Shown in pieces: positions 26,252 to 35,092 of a stretch of DNA of 64,000 bases. Position numbers and translations under genes: made by a program. The notes under the pieces are model-generated. The model had not been told where the DNA came from. It did not search any database and was given only the letters and a program-made list of their open reading frames with translations. The stretch's first letter is position 1, and each line of letters begins with the position of its first letter. Origin of the DNA: Lentisphaeraceae bacterium (GTDB lineage: Bacteria; Verrucomicrobiota; Kiritimatiellia; RFP12; DVOR01); assembly GCA_004555175.1 (NCBI GenBank), contig SFJE01000006.1, positions 1-64,000 of the forward strand, given 5' to 3'.

Positions 26252-28108
26252 TTACTCAATCTCTGCGATGGGCGAGCCCTTCTGGACATTGTCGCCAGGC
26301 TTGACCAAGAAACGGACGATCTTGCAATCTTCCGTGGCCTTCACCGGGTTGAAGAGCTTCATAGCCTCAAGCACGCAGACCGGCTCGCCAGCCTTCACCG
26401 TGGCACCCTCTTCGACCATATTGGCCTTGCCGGGCGCATCGGAGCGGTAGAAGGTGCCCGTGAGCGTGGCGTTGAGGGTCTTAGCGGGCTTGGCCGGCGC
26501 AGCGGGAGCCGCGGCCTCGGCCGCCGGAGCCGTTTCAGCCGCCGGCACCGTGGCCAGCGCCGCGGCGTCGACCTTAATGCCGCCACCGAGCGACCCGAAG
26601 AGCGCGACGAACTGCTTGCCAATCACGGCAAACTTAGCATCATCCGGGGTAAGCGGCGCGGGCTTGGGCGCCTCTTCGGCGGCCTTGGCTTCGGCTTCGG
26701 CCTTGGCCATCGTCATCTCGGTATCGGCCGGGATGGGGTCGCGCTCGCCTTCGGGTTTGGCGCGCCAAGTGAAGTAATCCAGCGCCACGGCCGGGAACAT
26801 GCAGTAGGAGAGGATGTCCTCTTCGCTCTTTACCAGCTTGGGATCGAGCTCCTTGGCGGCCTGGGCCAAGCCGGGCTTAATCAGGTCGGCCGGGCGGCAG
26901 GTAATCTTCTTTTCGCCATTGAGAATCTTCTTCTCAAGCTTAGGATCAACCGGTGCGGGCGAACGGCCGTAGTAGCCGGCCACATACTGGCGCGTTTCGT
27001 TGGAGACCATCTCGTAGCGCTTGCCGGCCAGGACATTGAGAACGGCCTGCACGCCCATAATCTGCGAGGTCGGCGTGACCAGGGGCGGATAGCCCATATC
27101 CTTGCGCACGCGCGGGAGCTCCTCGAGCACCTCGGGCAGGCGGTCCAAGGCATCCTGCTGGGCCAGCTGGCTACGGGTGTTGGAGATCATGCCGCCGGGA
27201 ATGTGGTGCAACAGCACCTGCACATCCACCACCTCAGCACCAGCATTGGCCTTGAGGGCGCGATCGGGCTTGAGCTTCTTGAAGTAGTTATCAATCTCGG
27301 TCAGGCGCTCGGTCTTCAGACCCGTCTCGTAGCCCAACCCTTCGAAGATGGCGCGCATCGTGCCGTGGGCCGGCTGCGAGGAGAAGCCCGAGAGGGTGGC
27401 CACCGAGCAATCGATGGCACCGGCACCGGCTTCCACGGCGGCCATGTACATCGCCGGGGCCATGCCACTGGTCATATGCGAGTGAACCTCGATGGGCAGG
27501 TCGGGCAGCGCCTTCTTCAGACCGCTGACCAGCTCGCGTGCGGCGGCGGGGTCGAGGATGCCGGCCATATCCTTGATGGCCAAGCTGTCGATCCCCAAAT
27601 CGACCTGCGCCTTAGCGAACTTCACATAGTTGGCCACCGTGTGCACGGGCGAGACGGTGTAACAGATGGTGCCCTGCGCGTGCCCGCCATACTTCTTGAC
27701 AGCCTTGATGGAGGCCTCCAGGTTGCGCACATCATTGAGCGCATCGAAGCAACGGAAGATGTCCATCCCGTTCTCGCACATCTTGGCGATGCAACGCTCA
27801 AGGACATCATCGGGATAGTGCTTGTAACCCAGGCAGTTCTGCCCGCGCAGGAGCATCTGCAGCGGCGTCTTCTTGCAAACCGCCTTAATCTGGCGCAGAC
27901 GCTCCCAAGGATCTTCGCGCAAGAAGCGCATACACACATCGAAGGTGGCTCCGCCCCAGCACTCAATGGCATAGAAGCCGGCATCGTCCACCGCCTCAAG
28001 GATGCCCAAGATGTCCTTCGTCCGCATACGCGTGGCCCAGAGCGACTGGTGCGCATCGCGCAACGAGGTGTCTACAAAGCGAACCGTCTTCTTCTCGGCT
28101 TTAGCCAT
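26252..28108 (-). CDS. Pyruvate/oxaloacetate carboxyltransferase with biotin domain
   Basis: 618 residues. The carboxyltransferase TIM barrel (about 8-300) shows TSLRDAHQSL, metal-binding EVHSHMTSG and the Lys of AIKDMAG. The conserved PYC_OADA region follows (about 320-480). An Ala/Pro/Glu linker leads to a C-terminal biotinyl domain with EAMK, whose Lys carries biotin. This is the layout of pyruvate carboxylase subunit B and oxaloacetate decarboxylase alpha; the two cannot be separated here. No biotin carboxylase, and no OadB/OadG membrane pump, is adjacent. It has its own promoter. Confidence 0.9.
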   Translation of the reverse strand: MAKAEKKTVRFVDTSLRDAHQSLWATRMRTKDILGILEAVDDAGFYAIECWGGATFDVCMRFLREDPWERLRQIKAVCKKTPLQMLLRGQNCLGYKHYPDDVLERCIAKMCENGMDIFRCFDALNDVRNLEASIKAVKKYGGHAQGTICYTVSPVHTVANYVKFAKAQVDLGIDSLAIKDMAGILDPAAARELVSGLKKALPDLPIEVHSHMTSGMAPAMYMAAVEAGAGAIDCSVATLSGFSSQPAHGTMRAIFEGLGYETGLKTERLTEIDNYFKKLKPDRALKANAGAEVVDVQVLLHHIPGGMISNTRSQLAQQDALDRLPEVLEELPRVRKDMGYPPLVTPTSQIMGVQAVLNVLAGKRYEMVSNETRQYVAGYYGRSPAPVDPKLEKKILNGEKKITCRPADLIKPGLAQAAKELDPKLVKSEEDILSYCMFPAVALDYFTWRAKPEGERDPIPADTEMTMAKAEAEAKAAEEAPKPAPLTPDDAKFAVIGKQFVALFGSLGGGIKVDAAALATVPAAETAPAAEAAAPAAPAKPAKTLNATLTGTFYRSDAPGKANMVEEGATVKAGEPVCVLEAMKLFNPVKATEDCKIVRFLVKPGDNVQKGSPIAEIE

Positions 28109-28164
28109 AAACTGTATCCTTTCGGTTTCTTCGGTCTTTCAACGCGAAATCATAAAGTGCCGCT

Positions 28165-28194
28165 ATTATCCCACTTCATCCCCCTCCGCGTCAA
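28165..28194 (-). promoter_or_regulatory. Promoter of the carboxyltransferase gene
   Basis: On the minus strand, TTGACG (28194-28189), an 18-nt spacer and GATAAT (28170-28165). GAAAGGAT precedes the start codon. Confidence 0.7.
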
Positions 28195-28268
28195 GCGCTC
28201 TGCACAGAAAGTTGCTTTTGGGAAATGTCCTCACGGCTTAGGTGGGCCTAACACGGTTTGCGCCAGCG

Positions 28269-28302
28269 CTGTCGACTGTCGGCTGTCCGCTGTCGGCTGT
28301 TC
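28269..28302. repeat. Heptamer-repeat element, locus 6
   Basis: Five consecutive heptamers CTGTCGA CTGTCGG CTGTCCG CTGTCGG CTGTTCT, between the djlA-like stop and the carboxyltransferase promoter. Confidence 0.78.
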
Positions 28303-28323
28303 TGGCCGCTACGGCGGCTGAAA

Positions 28324-29097
28324 CTACTTCAGCCGCTCGTAGGCTGCGTTGATCTCGGCCATTCGGTCGGAAGCCTGCTTGAGGAGCGTCTCGGGGAGAC
28401 CCTGTGCCTGAAGGCGATCGGGGTGGAGTTCCTTGACCTTCTGGCGGTAGGCGCGCTTGATCTCTTCTGGGGTGGCGTTGGCGGCGAGGCCCAAAAGCGC
28501 CAGGTCGCGTGCACGCTGCGCGCCGGCATCTTCGCGCGGTTGATAGACGCGTTCGCGTTGGCGCTGGGAGTCCGAGGCGAAGGCCGCGCCGCCCATCATT
28601 GGGCGCAGGATCAACTGCACCAGGGCCAAGGGGAGACCAAAAATCTGTGCAGCCCCCAACAACATCTCACACGCCTGCGGCGGCAAATCCCCCTCCGCGC
28701 ACGCCACACGCGCCAAGAAGCGGAAGGTGACCACGCGGACCTCGAAGTTGCCACAGAACTCCGCCAGCGCCTGTGCGCTCTCGCGCCAAGTTTCTGGCTC
28801 GGCCTTTCCCTCGCGGAAGGCCTCCTGAGCCAACTTCAACTCCTCGCCTGAGAGCTGCAGCTCACGAAAGATCCGCTCAACCCCGGCAATCTCGCGCTCG
28901 GTCACGCGTCCATCGGCCTTGGCAATCTTCCCCAAGAGCCCCATCAAGTGATAGATATACTCCAACCGATGGCGCTTGGCAGAGGCGCTCTCCGTGCGCG
29001 CTTCACCGCCCACAAAGAGCTCGCGCACCAGCCCCCAGAGCCAGCGGATGACCCACACCAGGATGACAAGCCGGATCAGTTGCCCCAGGCAGCCCAT
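28324..29097 (-). CDS. djlA: Membrane-anchored TerB/J-domain protein (DjlA-like)
   Basis: 257 residues from ATG 29097, which has GGAGG five nt upstream. A TTG at 29115 overlapping the prfA stop is a possible alternative start. There is an N-terminal transmembrane helix (LIRLVILVWVIRWLWGLV), a TerB-like helical domain (about 45-165), and a C-terminal J-domain with HPD (KELHPDRL) that would stimulate DnaK. This is the DjlA order. It is third in the operon rpmE-prfA-djlA. The activity with DnaK is family knowledge; the cellular role here is unknown. Confidence 0.86.
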   Translation of the reverse strand: MGCLGQLIRLVILVWVIRWLWGLVRELFVGGEARTESASAKRHRLEYIYHLMGLLGKIAKADGRVTEREIAGVERIFRELQLSGEELKLAQEAFREGKAEPETWRESAQALAEFCGNFEVRVVTFRFLARVACAEGDLPPQACEMLLGAAQIFGLPLALVQLILRPMMGGAAFASDSQRQRERVYQPREDAGAQRARDLALLGLAANATPEEIKRAYRQKVKELHPDRLQAQGLPETLLKQASDRMAEINAAYERLK

Positions 29098-29111
29098 CTC
29101 GTCCTCCGAGC

Positions 29112-30191
29112 TCAAGCCTGCTCCGTGGCTGCGGCCAGACGCTGCTTCAGGTCGAAGTCCTCCAACTGCTCCAAGAGCCCATCGAGTTCGCCCTCCATCA
29201 CGCGGTCGAGGGAGTAGAGGGTGAGGTTGATGCGGTGGTCGGTCAACCGGTTCTGCGGAAAATTATAGGTGCGGATTCGCTGAGATCGATCGCCGCTCCC
29301 GCGCAAGGTCAAGCGCGTGGCCCCGGCTTTGGCCTCCTCGGCCTGCCGCCGCGCATCGAGAATGCGCGACTTGAGCACCGCCAACGCCTTCTCCTTGTTC
29401 CGGTGCTGACTTCGTTCATCCTGGCACTGCGCCACCAACCCCGTGGGCAGGTGCGTAATGCGAATGGCCGAGTAGGTGGTGTTCACCCCCTGCCCGCCGT
29501 GGCCGCCCGCACAGAAGATGTCAATGCGCAGCTCGCTCTCGGGAATCTCCAGCTCGTCCTCCTCATCGGCCTCTGGCAAGACAATCACCGTCGCCGCCGA
29601 CGTGTGGATGCGCCCCTGCGCCTCCGTCACCGGCACGCGTTGAACCCGGTGCCCACCGCTCTCAAAACGGAAGCGCCCATACGGGCTCTCGCCGCCGGAG
29701 ATGGTAAAGACCACCTCCTTGTAGCCGCCGAGCTCATTCTGCGCCTCGTCCATCACCGAAATCGTGTAGCCGTGCGCCTCGCAATACTTGAGATACATTC
29801 GGAAGAGGTCCCCGGCAAAGAGCGCCGCCTCATCGCCCCCCGTCCCGGCGCGGATTTCCACCATCGCATTGCGCTCATCCAGCGGGTCGGCCGGCAAGAG
29901 CGCCCGCAACAGCCGCTCCTCAGCCTTTGGCAACTCCGCCTCGGCACGGGCAATCTCCTCGCGCGCCATCTCGGCCATCTCGGGGTCAGACTCCATCTCG
30001 CGGGCTGCCGCCAGGTCGCTCTCCAACCCAAAGGCATGCTCAGCGGCCGCTTCGATCCGCTTCAGACGCGTATGTTCGCGCAGGACCTCCTGATACCGCT
30101 TGCGATTTCCCGTCACCGCCGGATCGGCCATCTCGGCCTCCACCACCGCCAGCCGCTCCAACGCCTTGGCAATCTGTCCGCGCTCAATCAT
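29112..30191 (-). CDS. prfA: Peptide chain release factor 1
   Basis: Releases peptides at UAA and UAG. 359 residues with the catalytic GGQ in GGHGGQGVN and the codon-recognition region of RF1, including a P-x-T-like segment within about 180-200. The C-terminal QRIRTYNFPQNRLTDHR is typical of RF1. The start MIERGQ has an AAGGGG ribosome binding site. It lies downstream of rpmE, a common pairing, and its methyltransferase gene prmC is not in the window. Confidence 0.95.
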   Translation of the reverse strand: MIERGQIAKALERLAVVEAEMADPAVTGNRKRYQEVLREHTRLKRIEAAAEHAFGLESDLAAAREMESDPEMAEMAREEIARAEAELPKAEERLLRALLPADPLDERNAMVEIRAGTGGDEAALFAGDLFRMYLKYCEAHGYTISVMDEAQNELGGYKEVVFTISGGESPYGRFRFESGGHRVQRVPVTEAQGRIHTSAATVIVLPEADEEDELEIPESELRIDIFCAGGHGGQGVNTTYSAIRITHLPTGLVAQCQDERSQHRNKEKALAVLKSRILDARRQAEEAKAGATRLTLRGSGDRSQRIRTYNFPQNRLTDHRINLTLYSLDRVMEGELDGLLEQLEDFDLKQRLAAATEQA

Positions 30192-30223
30192 CGTCTATTC
30201 CCCTTTCAAGCCCAACACACAAA

Positions 30224-30310
30224 AAACAGCAAACAGCCGGCAACCGCTCCAGCTACGCCCCGGTCTCCCGGAGCCGCTTCGCTCCACGCCGCGCTGTTCG
30301 CTGTCTGCCG
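30224..30310. repeat. Heptamer-repeat element, locus 7
   Basis: The left arm is AAACAGC AAACAGC (30224-30237). The right arm is inverted, GCTGTTC GCTGTCT (about 30293-30306), around a GC-rich core. It lies inside the rpmE-prfA operon, between the two genes. Confidence 0.65.
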
Positions 30311-30328
30311 CTCTGCGCAAACGGAAGA

Positions 30329-30529
30329 TTACTTCTTGCCGTAGCGCTGCATGAACTTGTCGATGCGCCCTTCGGTGTCCATCACCGTCTTCTTGCCGGT
30401 GTAGTAAGGATGGCAAGCCGAGCAGACGTTGCAGGTCATTTCCTTCTTCGTGGAGCGGGTGTGAATCACGTTGCCGCACGCGCAGGTGATCGTCGCGTCT
30501 TCGTACTTGGGATGAATGTCTTTCTTCAT
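30329..30529 (-). CDS. rpmE: Ribosomal protein bL31, zinc-binding form
   Basis: 66 residues of the large subunit. The four zinc-ligand cysteines are present (CACG, and CNVCSACHPYYTG), so this is the zinc-containing (C+) form, not the zinc-independent paralogue used under zinc starvation. AAAGGC lies before the ATG, and a strong promoter is upstream. It is first in the operon rpmE-prfA-djlA. Confidence 0.96.
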   Translation of the reverse strand: MKKDIHPKYEDATITCACGNVIHTRSTKKEMTCNVCSACHPYYTGKKTVMDTEGRIDKFMQRYGKK

Positions 30530-30565
30530 AACGTAAAAGCCTTTCTACCTCTAAAAAGTCACGCC

Positions 30566-30594
30566 ACTATAACATACCCGCCGCCACCCGTCAA
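30566..30594 (-). promoter_or_regulatory. rpmE-prfA-djlA promoter
   Basis: On the minus strand, TTGACG (30594-30589), 17 nt, TATAGT (30571-30566). Confidence 0.75.
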
Positions 30595-30609
30595 GCCCCT
30601 TCGGCGCCT

Positions 30610-30821
30610 CAAGGTGCTCGCTGTCGCTCGCGTGAAGGCCGAGCAGGGCGAGGCGCTATGCCAACACGGTGAAGGCGCGCTAGGCCGGATCATCCGGATC
30701 ATCCGGAGATCCCGGAGGCGGCCCGCCAATGGGGGGGCAGGGGGCAAGGCCCCCTCGCGTGAGCGCGCGACCGAAGGCGCTATGCCGCATAGACAATTCA
30801 CGGCTTACTTTACAACTGGGG
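30610..30821 (+). repeat. Interspersed repeat of about 220 bp, copy A
   Basis: Begins AAGGTGCTCGCTGTCGCTCG and ends ACTTTACAACTGGGG, with short CCGGATCATCCGGA-type repeats inside. An inverted copy lies at 57244-57476 with the same start, the same end and most of the middle. Open frames run through both copies but lose register, so a conserved protein is unlikely. It fills the gap between rpmE and cassette copy 3. Confidence 0.8.
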
Positions 30822-30891
30822 CTATCCAATTATACTTCTCATTCATTTGAATATTCCCCGGACACCAATGGCGCTCGGGCGGGGTGGAATT

Positions 30892-31073
30892 AACAAGGCC
30901 CCGTCTTATTGGCAATAAGGCCCCGTCTTATTGCCAACAAGACGGGGCCTTATTTATTCAAGTCGCCCGGGAAGCGAGTTAACCTAGCGCGGAAGTGTGA
31001 TATATGGCGGTGCTTGATCGGTTGGAACTGTCTAATGTGAAAGGCGTATGACAATGAGCAAACAGACTGATAC
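30892..31073 (+). repeat. Hairpin-array/promoter cassette, copy 3
   Basis: Three 19-nt hairpins (22-nt period), the small hairpin, promoter TTAACC-16 nt-TATATG, a decayed ribosome binding site AAGGCG, and ATGAGCAAACAGACTGATAC with ATG at 31054. The frame stops after 13 codons. It is 14 nt longer in shared sequence with copy 2 than with copy 1 after the ATG. Confidence 0.85.
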
Positions 31074-31096
31074 GAATGCGCGCGTGCGCGTTTGAG

Positions 31097-31126
31097 TTGC
31101 GCGGGGGGAGGGGAAAAGGCTATACT
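31097..31126 (+). promoter_or_regulatory. rsfS-lysA promoter
   Basis: TTGCGC (31097-31102), 18 nt, TATACT (31121-31126), directly after the cassette stub. Confidence 0.55.
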
Positions 31127-31185
31127 ATGGGGCTGAAAGAAGGAATCGCTACTGAACGGACGAACGAGTTGAAGGAAGCAGAGTG

Positions 31186-31542
31186 ATGGATCAGAAGAGC
31201 GAAGGATTGGCGTTGGGGATTGCCCAGGCGCTGTATGACACACAGGCGGAGGGAATCCGCGTGTTGGATGTGCGTGGGGTGTCGACGGTGACGGATTACT
31301 GCGTGGTGGCGTCGGGGACGTCGGCGCCGCACTTGAAGGCGTTGCAGCGTGCGGCGGTGGGTTATCTAAAGACGCAGGAGGGCGGGACGTACCGTTGCTC
31401 GGGGGAGGCGGATAGCGGCTGGGTGCTGTTGGATGCCTTCACGGTGGTGGTGCATCTCTTTGTGCCCGAGGCGCGGGAGTACTACGACATTGAGGCGTTG
31501 TGGAAGGGCGCCAAGGAGTTGCCCTTCACGCCGGAAGCGTAA
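31186..31542 (+). CDS. rsfS: Ribosomal silencing factor RsfS
   Basis: 118 residues from ATG 31186 (a GTG one codon earlier is also possible; AAGGA lies nine nt upstream). It binds uL14 and blocks subunit joining when nutrients are low. The family core is clear: VLDVRGVSTVTDYCVVASG, DSGWVLLDAFTVVVHLF and EAREYYDIEALW. The nadD gene, often adjacent, is absent. It is 24 nt before lysA in the same direction. Confidence 0.93.
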   Translation: MDQKSEGLALGIAQALYDTQAEGIRVLDVRGVSTVTDYCVVASGTSAPHLKALQRAAVGYLKTQEGGTYRCSGEADSGWVLLDAFTVVVHLFVPEAREYYDIEALWKGAKELPFTPEA

Positions 31543-31566
31543 CCTTATTATAGAAAGAGACGAGCG

Positions 31567-32847
31567 ATGAGCGACGAGACGATTGCTAGCCCAAAGACCC
31601 TGCCGTGCACGGAAGCGAAGTTGCGGGAGATTGCCGCGCAGTGGCCCACCCCCTTCCACCTCTATGATGAGAAGGCGATTCGCGCGAATGCGCGGCGTCT
31701 GCGCAAGGCCTTTGCGTGGAATGCGGGCTTCCGAAACTTCTTTGCGGTAAAGGCCGCGCCGAACCCCTATCTGATGCGCGTGTTGCAGGAGGAAGGGTTT
31801 GGGGCAGATTGCTCCTCGCTGCCCGAGCTCTTGCTCAGCGAGCGGGTGGGGCTGCCGGGCGAGGCGATGATGTTCACCTCCAATGATACGCCGGCCGAGG
31901 AGTTTGCCAAGGCCAAGGCCTTGGGCGCGAATATCAACCTCGATGACATCAGCCACATCGACTTCCTGGAGCGCACCTGCGGCCTGCCCGAGCGGGTCTG
32001 CTTCCGCTACAATCCCGGCCCCTTGAAGGGGGGCAACGCCATTATTGGCAAGCCCGAGGAGGCGAAGTATGGCTTTACGCGCGAGCAACTCTTTGAGGGC
32101 TACGCGCTGCTCAAGGCCAAGGGGGTCAAGCGCTTTGGTCTGCACACGATGGTGGCGAGCAACGAGCTCAACCCGCAGTATTTTATCGACACGGCCATCC
32201 TGCTCTTCGACCTCATCATCGAGCTCAAGGAGAAGTTGGGGATTACCTTCGACTTTGTGAACCTCGGCGGTGGCATTGGCATCCCCTATCGCCCCGAGCA
32301 GCAGGGCGTGGACCTTGAGCGCGTGGGCGAGGGCATCCGCCAGGCCTACCAGACGCACCTCCTGGACAAGGGCCACCCCGAATTGGCCATCTATCTGGAG
32401 TGCGGCCGCTGCATCACCGGGCCCTATGGCTACCTCGTCTCGACCGTCCGCCACCTTAAGCACATCTACCGCGACTACGTGGGGCTTGATGCTTGCATGG
32501 CCAACCTCATGCGCCCGGCCCTCTACGGCGCCTACCACCACATCACCGTGCTGGGCAAGGAGGCGCTCCCCAAGGACCATGTCTACGACATCACCGGTTC
32601 GCTCTGCGAGAACAACGACAAGTTCGCCATCCAGCGCGCCTTCCCGGAAATTGTCCCTGGCGACATCCTGGTGCTCCACGATGCCGGCGCTCACGGTCAC
32701 GCCATGGGCTTCAACTACAATGGTAAGCTCCGCTCCGCCGAACTCCTCCTGCGCGAAGATGGCTCGGTGAAGGAAATCCGCCGCGCCGAGACGATTGACG
32801 ACTACTTCGCCACCCTCGACTTCGCCGGTCTCGCCAACTTCCAGTAA
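31567..32847 (+). CDS. lysA: Diaminopimelate decarboxylase
   Basis: The last step of lysine synthesis, meso-diaminopimelate to lysine, PLP-dependent. 426 residues of the alanine-racemase-type barrel plus beta domain. PLP Lys lies in FFAVKAAPNP (about 62), the phosphate-binding glycines in GGGIGIPY, the substrate residues in ECGRCITGPYG, and the catalytic Cys in GSLCENNDKF. The closely related carboxynorspermidine decarboxylases are shorter and lack this pattern. GAAAGAGACGAGCG precedes the ATG. Confidence 0.93.
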   Translation: MSDETIASPKTLPCTEAKLREIAAQWPTPFHLYDEKAIRANARRLRKAFAWNAGFRNFFAVKAAPNPYLMRVLQEEGFGADCSSLPELLLSERVGLPGEAMMFTSNDTPAEEFAKAKALGANINLDDISHIDFLERTCGLPERVCFRYNPGPLKGGNAIIGKPEEAKYGFTREQLFEGYALLKAKGVKRFGLHTMVASNELNPQYFIDTAILLFDLIIELKEKLGITFDFVNLGGGIGIPYRPEQQGVDLERVGEGIRQAYQTHLLDKGHPELAIYLECGRCITGPYGYLVSTVRHLKHIYRDYVGLDACMANLMRPALYGAYHHITVLGKEALPKDHVYDITGSLCENNDKFAIQRAFPEIVPGDILVLHDAGAHGHAMGFNYNGKLRSAELLLREDGSVKEIRRAETIDDYFATLDFAGLANFQ

Positions 32848-32872
32848 TCGTGCGCCCAACCCAAGGAAGACG

Positions 32873-34453
32873 ATGACCCTTGTCCACTCCCTTAAAGGTG
32901 CCCTCCTAGCCGCGCTACTCTGCGTGAGCGCGGCGGCCTCGGCGCGCGTCACCTGGCTCGTCGGCCAGGGATTCCCGTTGCCCCCTGCGGAGGTGGTCGA
33001 CAAACTCGGGCAACTCCTGGGCGAACCGGTCACCGCCATCACCGAAGGCACTGCCTCCCTCTGTGCGTGGGTGAACGACCCCGAGCGTGAGGCCGAACGC
33101 ATCGACCTGTTGAAGGCCGATGCCCTCCTCGTCTCCCCCGCCGCCAACGAGTCCGAAGCGCTGACCTTTATGGCCCTGCGCGGTCTGGTGGCCCAGCGCG
33201 ATGCGCGCTTGGCCCGCCCCATCTTGGTGGAGATGCGCAAGCCGCGCTACCAGATGAATGACCTCTACGACCCCAAGGAGGCCCTCAAACAGGCGCGCTT
33301 GGCCCTCAACGCCCACTGCTCGCTCCTGCCCTTCTCGCGCATCTGGCGCAAGGTGTATACCGATGACACCTTCTACAACGGCAAGGTGCCCAAGGGCTCC
33401 GCCTCGGAAGCCTATATCCTCGCCGCCTCGATGGTGCTCGCCATCCGCGGAGAGAAGGCTCAAGTCCCCCCGATGGGCGGGCTCCATCCCGAGGTGGCCG
33501 AGGACCTTCTCGCCTCCATCGCCAAAGGCTTCGCCGAGCGCGAGGTGTTGGCCGACCTGGCGGCGCGGTTGCCGGCCGAGACGCTCCCCCAGCGCGCGGT
33601 CAACAAGCTCGACGTGCTGCTCTACAACGGCTCCTTTGAGCGTGCGCTGGCCCCCTGGCTCGAGCGGATCGCCCAAGCCGAGGGGCGTGAACTGACAATC
33701 CACTACACCACCGAGGGTGACCTCGAGAGCGACCTGCCCGGACTCTTCCGAACCACCACCGACACGCCCGGCCTCCCCAACGCTGCGTGCTACACGCGCC
33801 CGGCCTTCGCCGACCCCACCGGCTTGGAGGAGCTGGCCCATCTGGAAGAGATTTTGGCGCGCGACAGCGCCAAGCCCCATTGGCTCCCCTTCCCGCTGGC
33901 CGTGGCCGAGTGGACACGCACCCTCACCGGAAAACCCCTCTACGATCCGGCCGAGCCCGGATCTGCCACCTATCTGCCCACCGCCCCGGCCGCGGCCATG
34001 TTCGCCGCGATGGTCTACCTAGATTGGACCGGCTCGGTGGCACTCCCCGAGCAATTGAGCGCGCAAGAGACGGTGGCTATCGGCATTGGTATTGATGTGA
34101 TGCTCTCGATGCGTCTGCGCCAGTGCGACCCCAACGCCATCTTCTGTAAGCCCCTGGGCGAGAACCGCTATGCCTTTAATCTGTGGCGGCGGCCTGCCAA
34201 GAAGGTCGTTCTCTCGGTGGCGGTGATCAACCACCCCGGCCTCTGCGCCGAACCGCGCACGCTCACCTTCACGCCCAGCAACTTCTTTGCCCGCCAGAGC
34301 GTCACCCTCACGTCCGTTGAAGATGATCCGTTGATGCCGCCGCCGGCGGTGACCCAGCGGCAGCTGCCCGGCACCAAGGGTCCGCTCCTGCTGTGGAAGA
34401 TTCCGGCGCAGCACCTCCCTGGCCAGAATAGCGGCCTGCGCGCGTTGGAGTAA
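32873..34453 (+). CDS. Secreted protein of unknown function
   Basis: 526 residues from ATG 32873 (AAGGAAG upstream), 25 nt after lysA, so probably co-transcribed. It begins with a signal peptide (MTLVHSLKGALLAALLCVSA, then AASA). The mature part is globular, with mixed charge and few cysteines. A segment near residue 180-200 (PKGSASEAYILAASMVLAI) and a later FARQSVTLTSVEDD stretch suggest a C-terminal beta-sandwich. I recognise no catalytic motif. It may be periplasmic or outer-membrane associated. Linkage to lysA is not informative. Confidence 0.6.
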   Translation: MTLVHSLKGALLAALLCVSAAASARVTWLVGQGFPLPPAEVVDKLGQLLGEPVTAITEGTASLCAWVNDPEREAERIDLLKADALLVSPAANESEALTFMALRGLVAQRDARLARPILVEMRKPRYQMNDLYDPKEALKQARLALNAHCSLLPFSRIWRKVYTDDTFYNGKVPKGSASEAYILAASMVLAIRGEKAQVPPMGGLHPEVAEDLLASIAKGFAEREVLADLAARLPAETLPQRAVNKLDVLLYNGSFERALAPWLERIAQAEGRELTIHYTTEGDLESDLPGLFRTTTDTPGLPNAACYTRPAFADPTGLEELAHLEEILARDSAKPHWLPFPLAVAEWTRTLTGKPLYDPAEPGSATYLPTAPAAAMFAAMVYLDWTGSVALPEQLSAQETVAIGIGIDVMLSMRLRQCDPNAIFCKPLGENRYAFNLWRRPAKKVVLSVAVINHPGLCAEPRTLTFTPSNFFARQSVTLTSVEDDPLMPPPAVTQRQLPGTKGPLLLWKIPAQHLPGQNSGLRALE

Positions 34454-34470
34454 ACGGGCTCGCGGCGCGC

Positions 34471-34495
34471 ACGATGGCAGATGACAGTCGACAGT
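34471..34495. repeat. Heptamer-repeat element, locus 8
   Basis: GATGGCA GATGACA GTCGACA GTTGACC. It overlaps the first seven codons of the scpB reading frame. Confidence 0.7.
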
Positions 34496-35079
34496 TGACC
34501 GGGGGTCGGGGGGACGAAGGGGCCTTGCCGCCCCCCAAGAGCTTACAGGCGGTCATTGGGGCGCTTCTCTTCGGGGCCAAGGCGCCGTTGACGGTTGCCG
34601 AGCTGCGCGCTACCTTGCAGCAGGTGGGCGAACAGGCCGAGCCGGGCACGCCGGCGGCCGAGTATGCCGCCATCTCCCCGCGCCAGATCCGCTCCTACCT
34701 CGAGGATATCGCCTCCGCCCTCACCCACTCCGATCTCGGTCTGCGCCTCTGCGAGGAGGATGGGCGCTTCTCCCTGCGCACCATCCCCGAGGCCGCCCCC
34801 TGGCTGCGCGCGCTCCTGCACACCGAGGCCCCGCAACGCCTCTCGCGCGCCGCCCTCGAAACCCTCGCCATCATCGCCTACCGCCAGCCCATCTCCCGCG
34901 CCGAGATTGAATCGGTCCGCGGCGTGTCGGTGGACCACACGGTGCGCGCGCTCCTCGAGCTCTCGCTGGTGCGCACCGTCGGGCGTAGCGAGTTGCCCGG
35001 CCGCCCCTTCCTCTATGGCACCACCGCCACCTTCCTTGAGCACTTCGGGCTGGCGTCGCTTGAGGATCTGCCCCGCTAA
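34474..35079 (+). CDS. scpB: Segregation and condensation protein B
   Basis: A winged-helix partner of SMC-ScpA in chromosome condensation. The 201 residues include the family core from LQAVIGALLFGAKAPLTVAEL to the conserved LETLAIIAYRQPISRAEIE and the closing GRPFLYGTTATFLEHFGL. The first 17 residues (MADDSRQLTG...) are encoded by a heptamer repeat and have no good ribosome binding site; a TTG at 34525 preceded by AAGGGG is a plausible real start. scpA is not adjacent. It sits 13 nt before hemW. Confidence 0.9.
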   Translation: MADDSRQLTGGRGDEGALPPPKSLQAVIGALLFGAKAPLTVAELRATLQQVGEQAEPGTPAAEYAAISPRQIRSYLEDIASALTHSDLGLRLCEEDGRFSLRTIPEAAPWLRALLHTEAPQRLSRAALETLAIIAYRQPISRAEIESVRGVSVDHTVRALLELSLVRTVGRSELPGRPFLYGTTATFLEHFGLASLEDLPR

Positions 35080-35092
35080 GGGCCGCCGCGCG

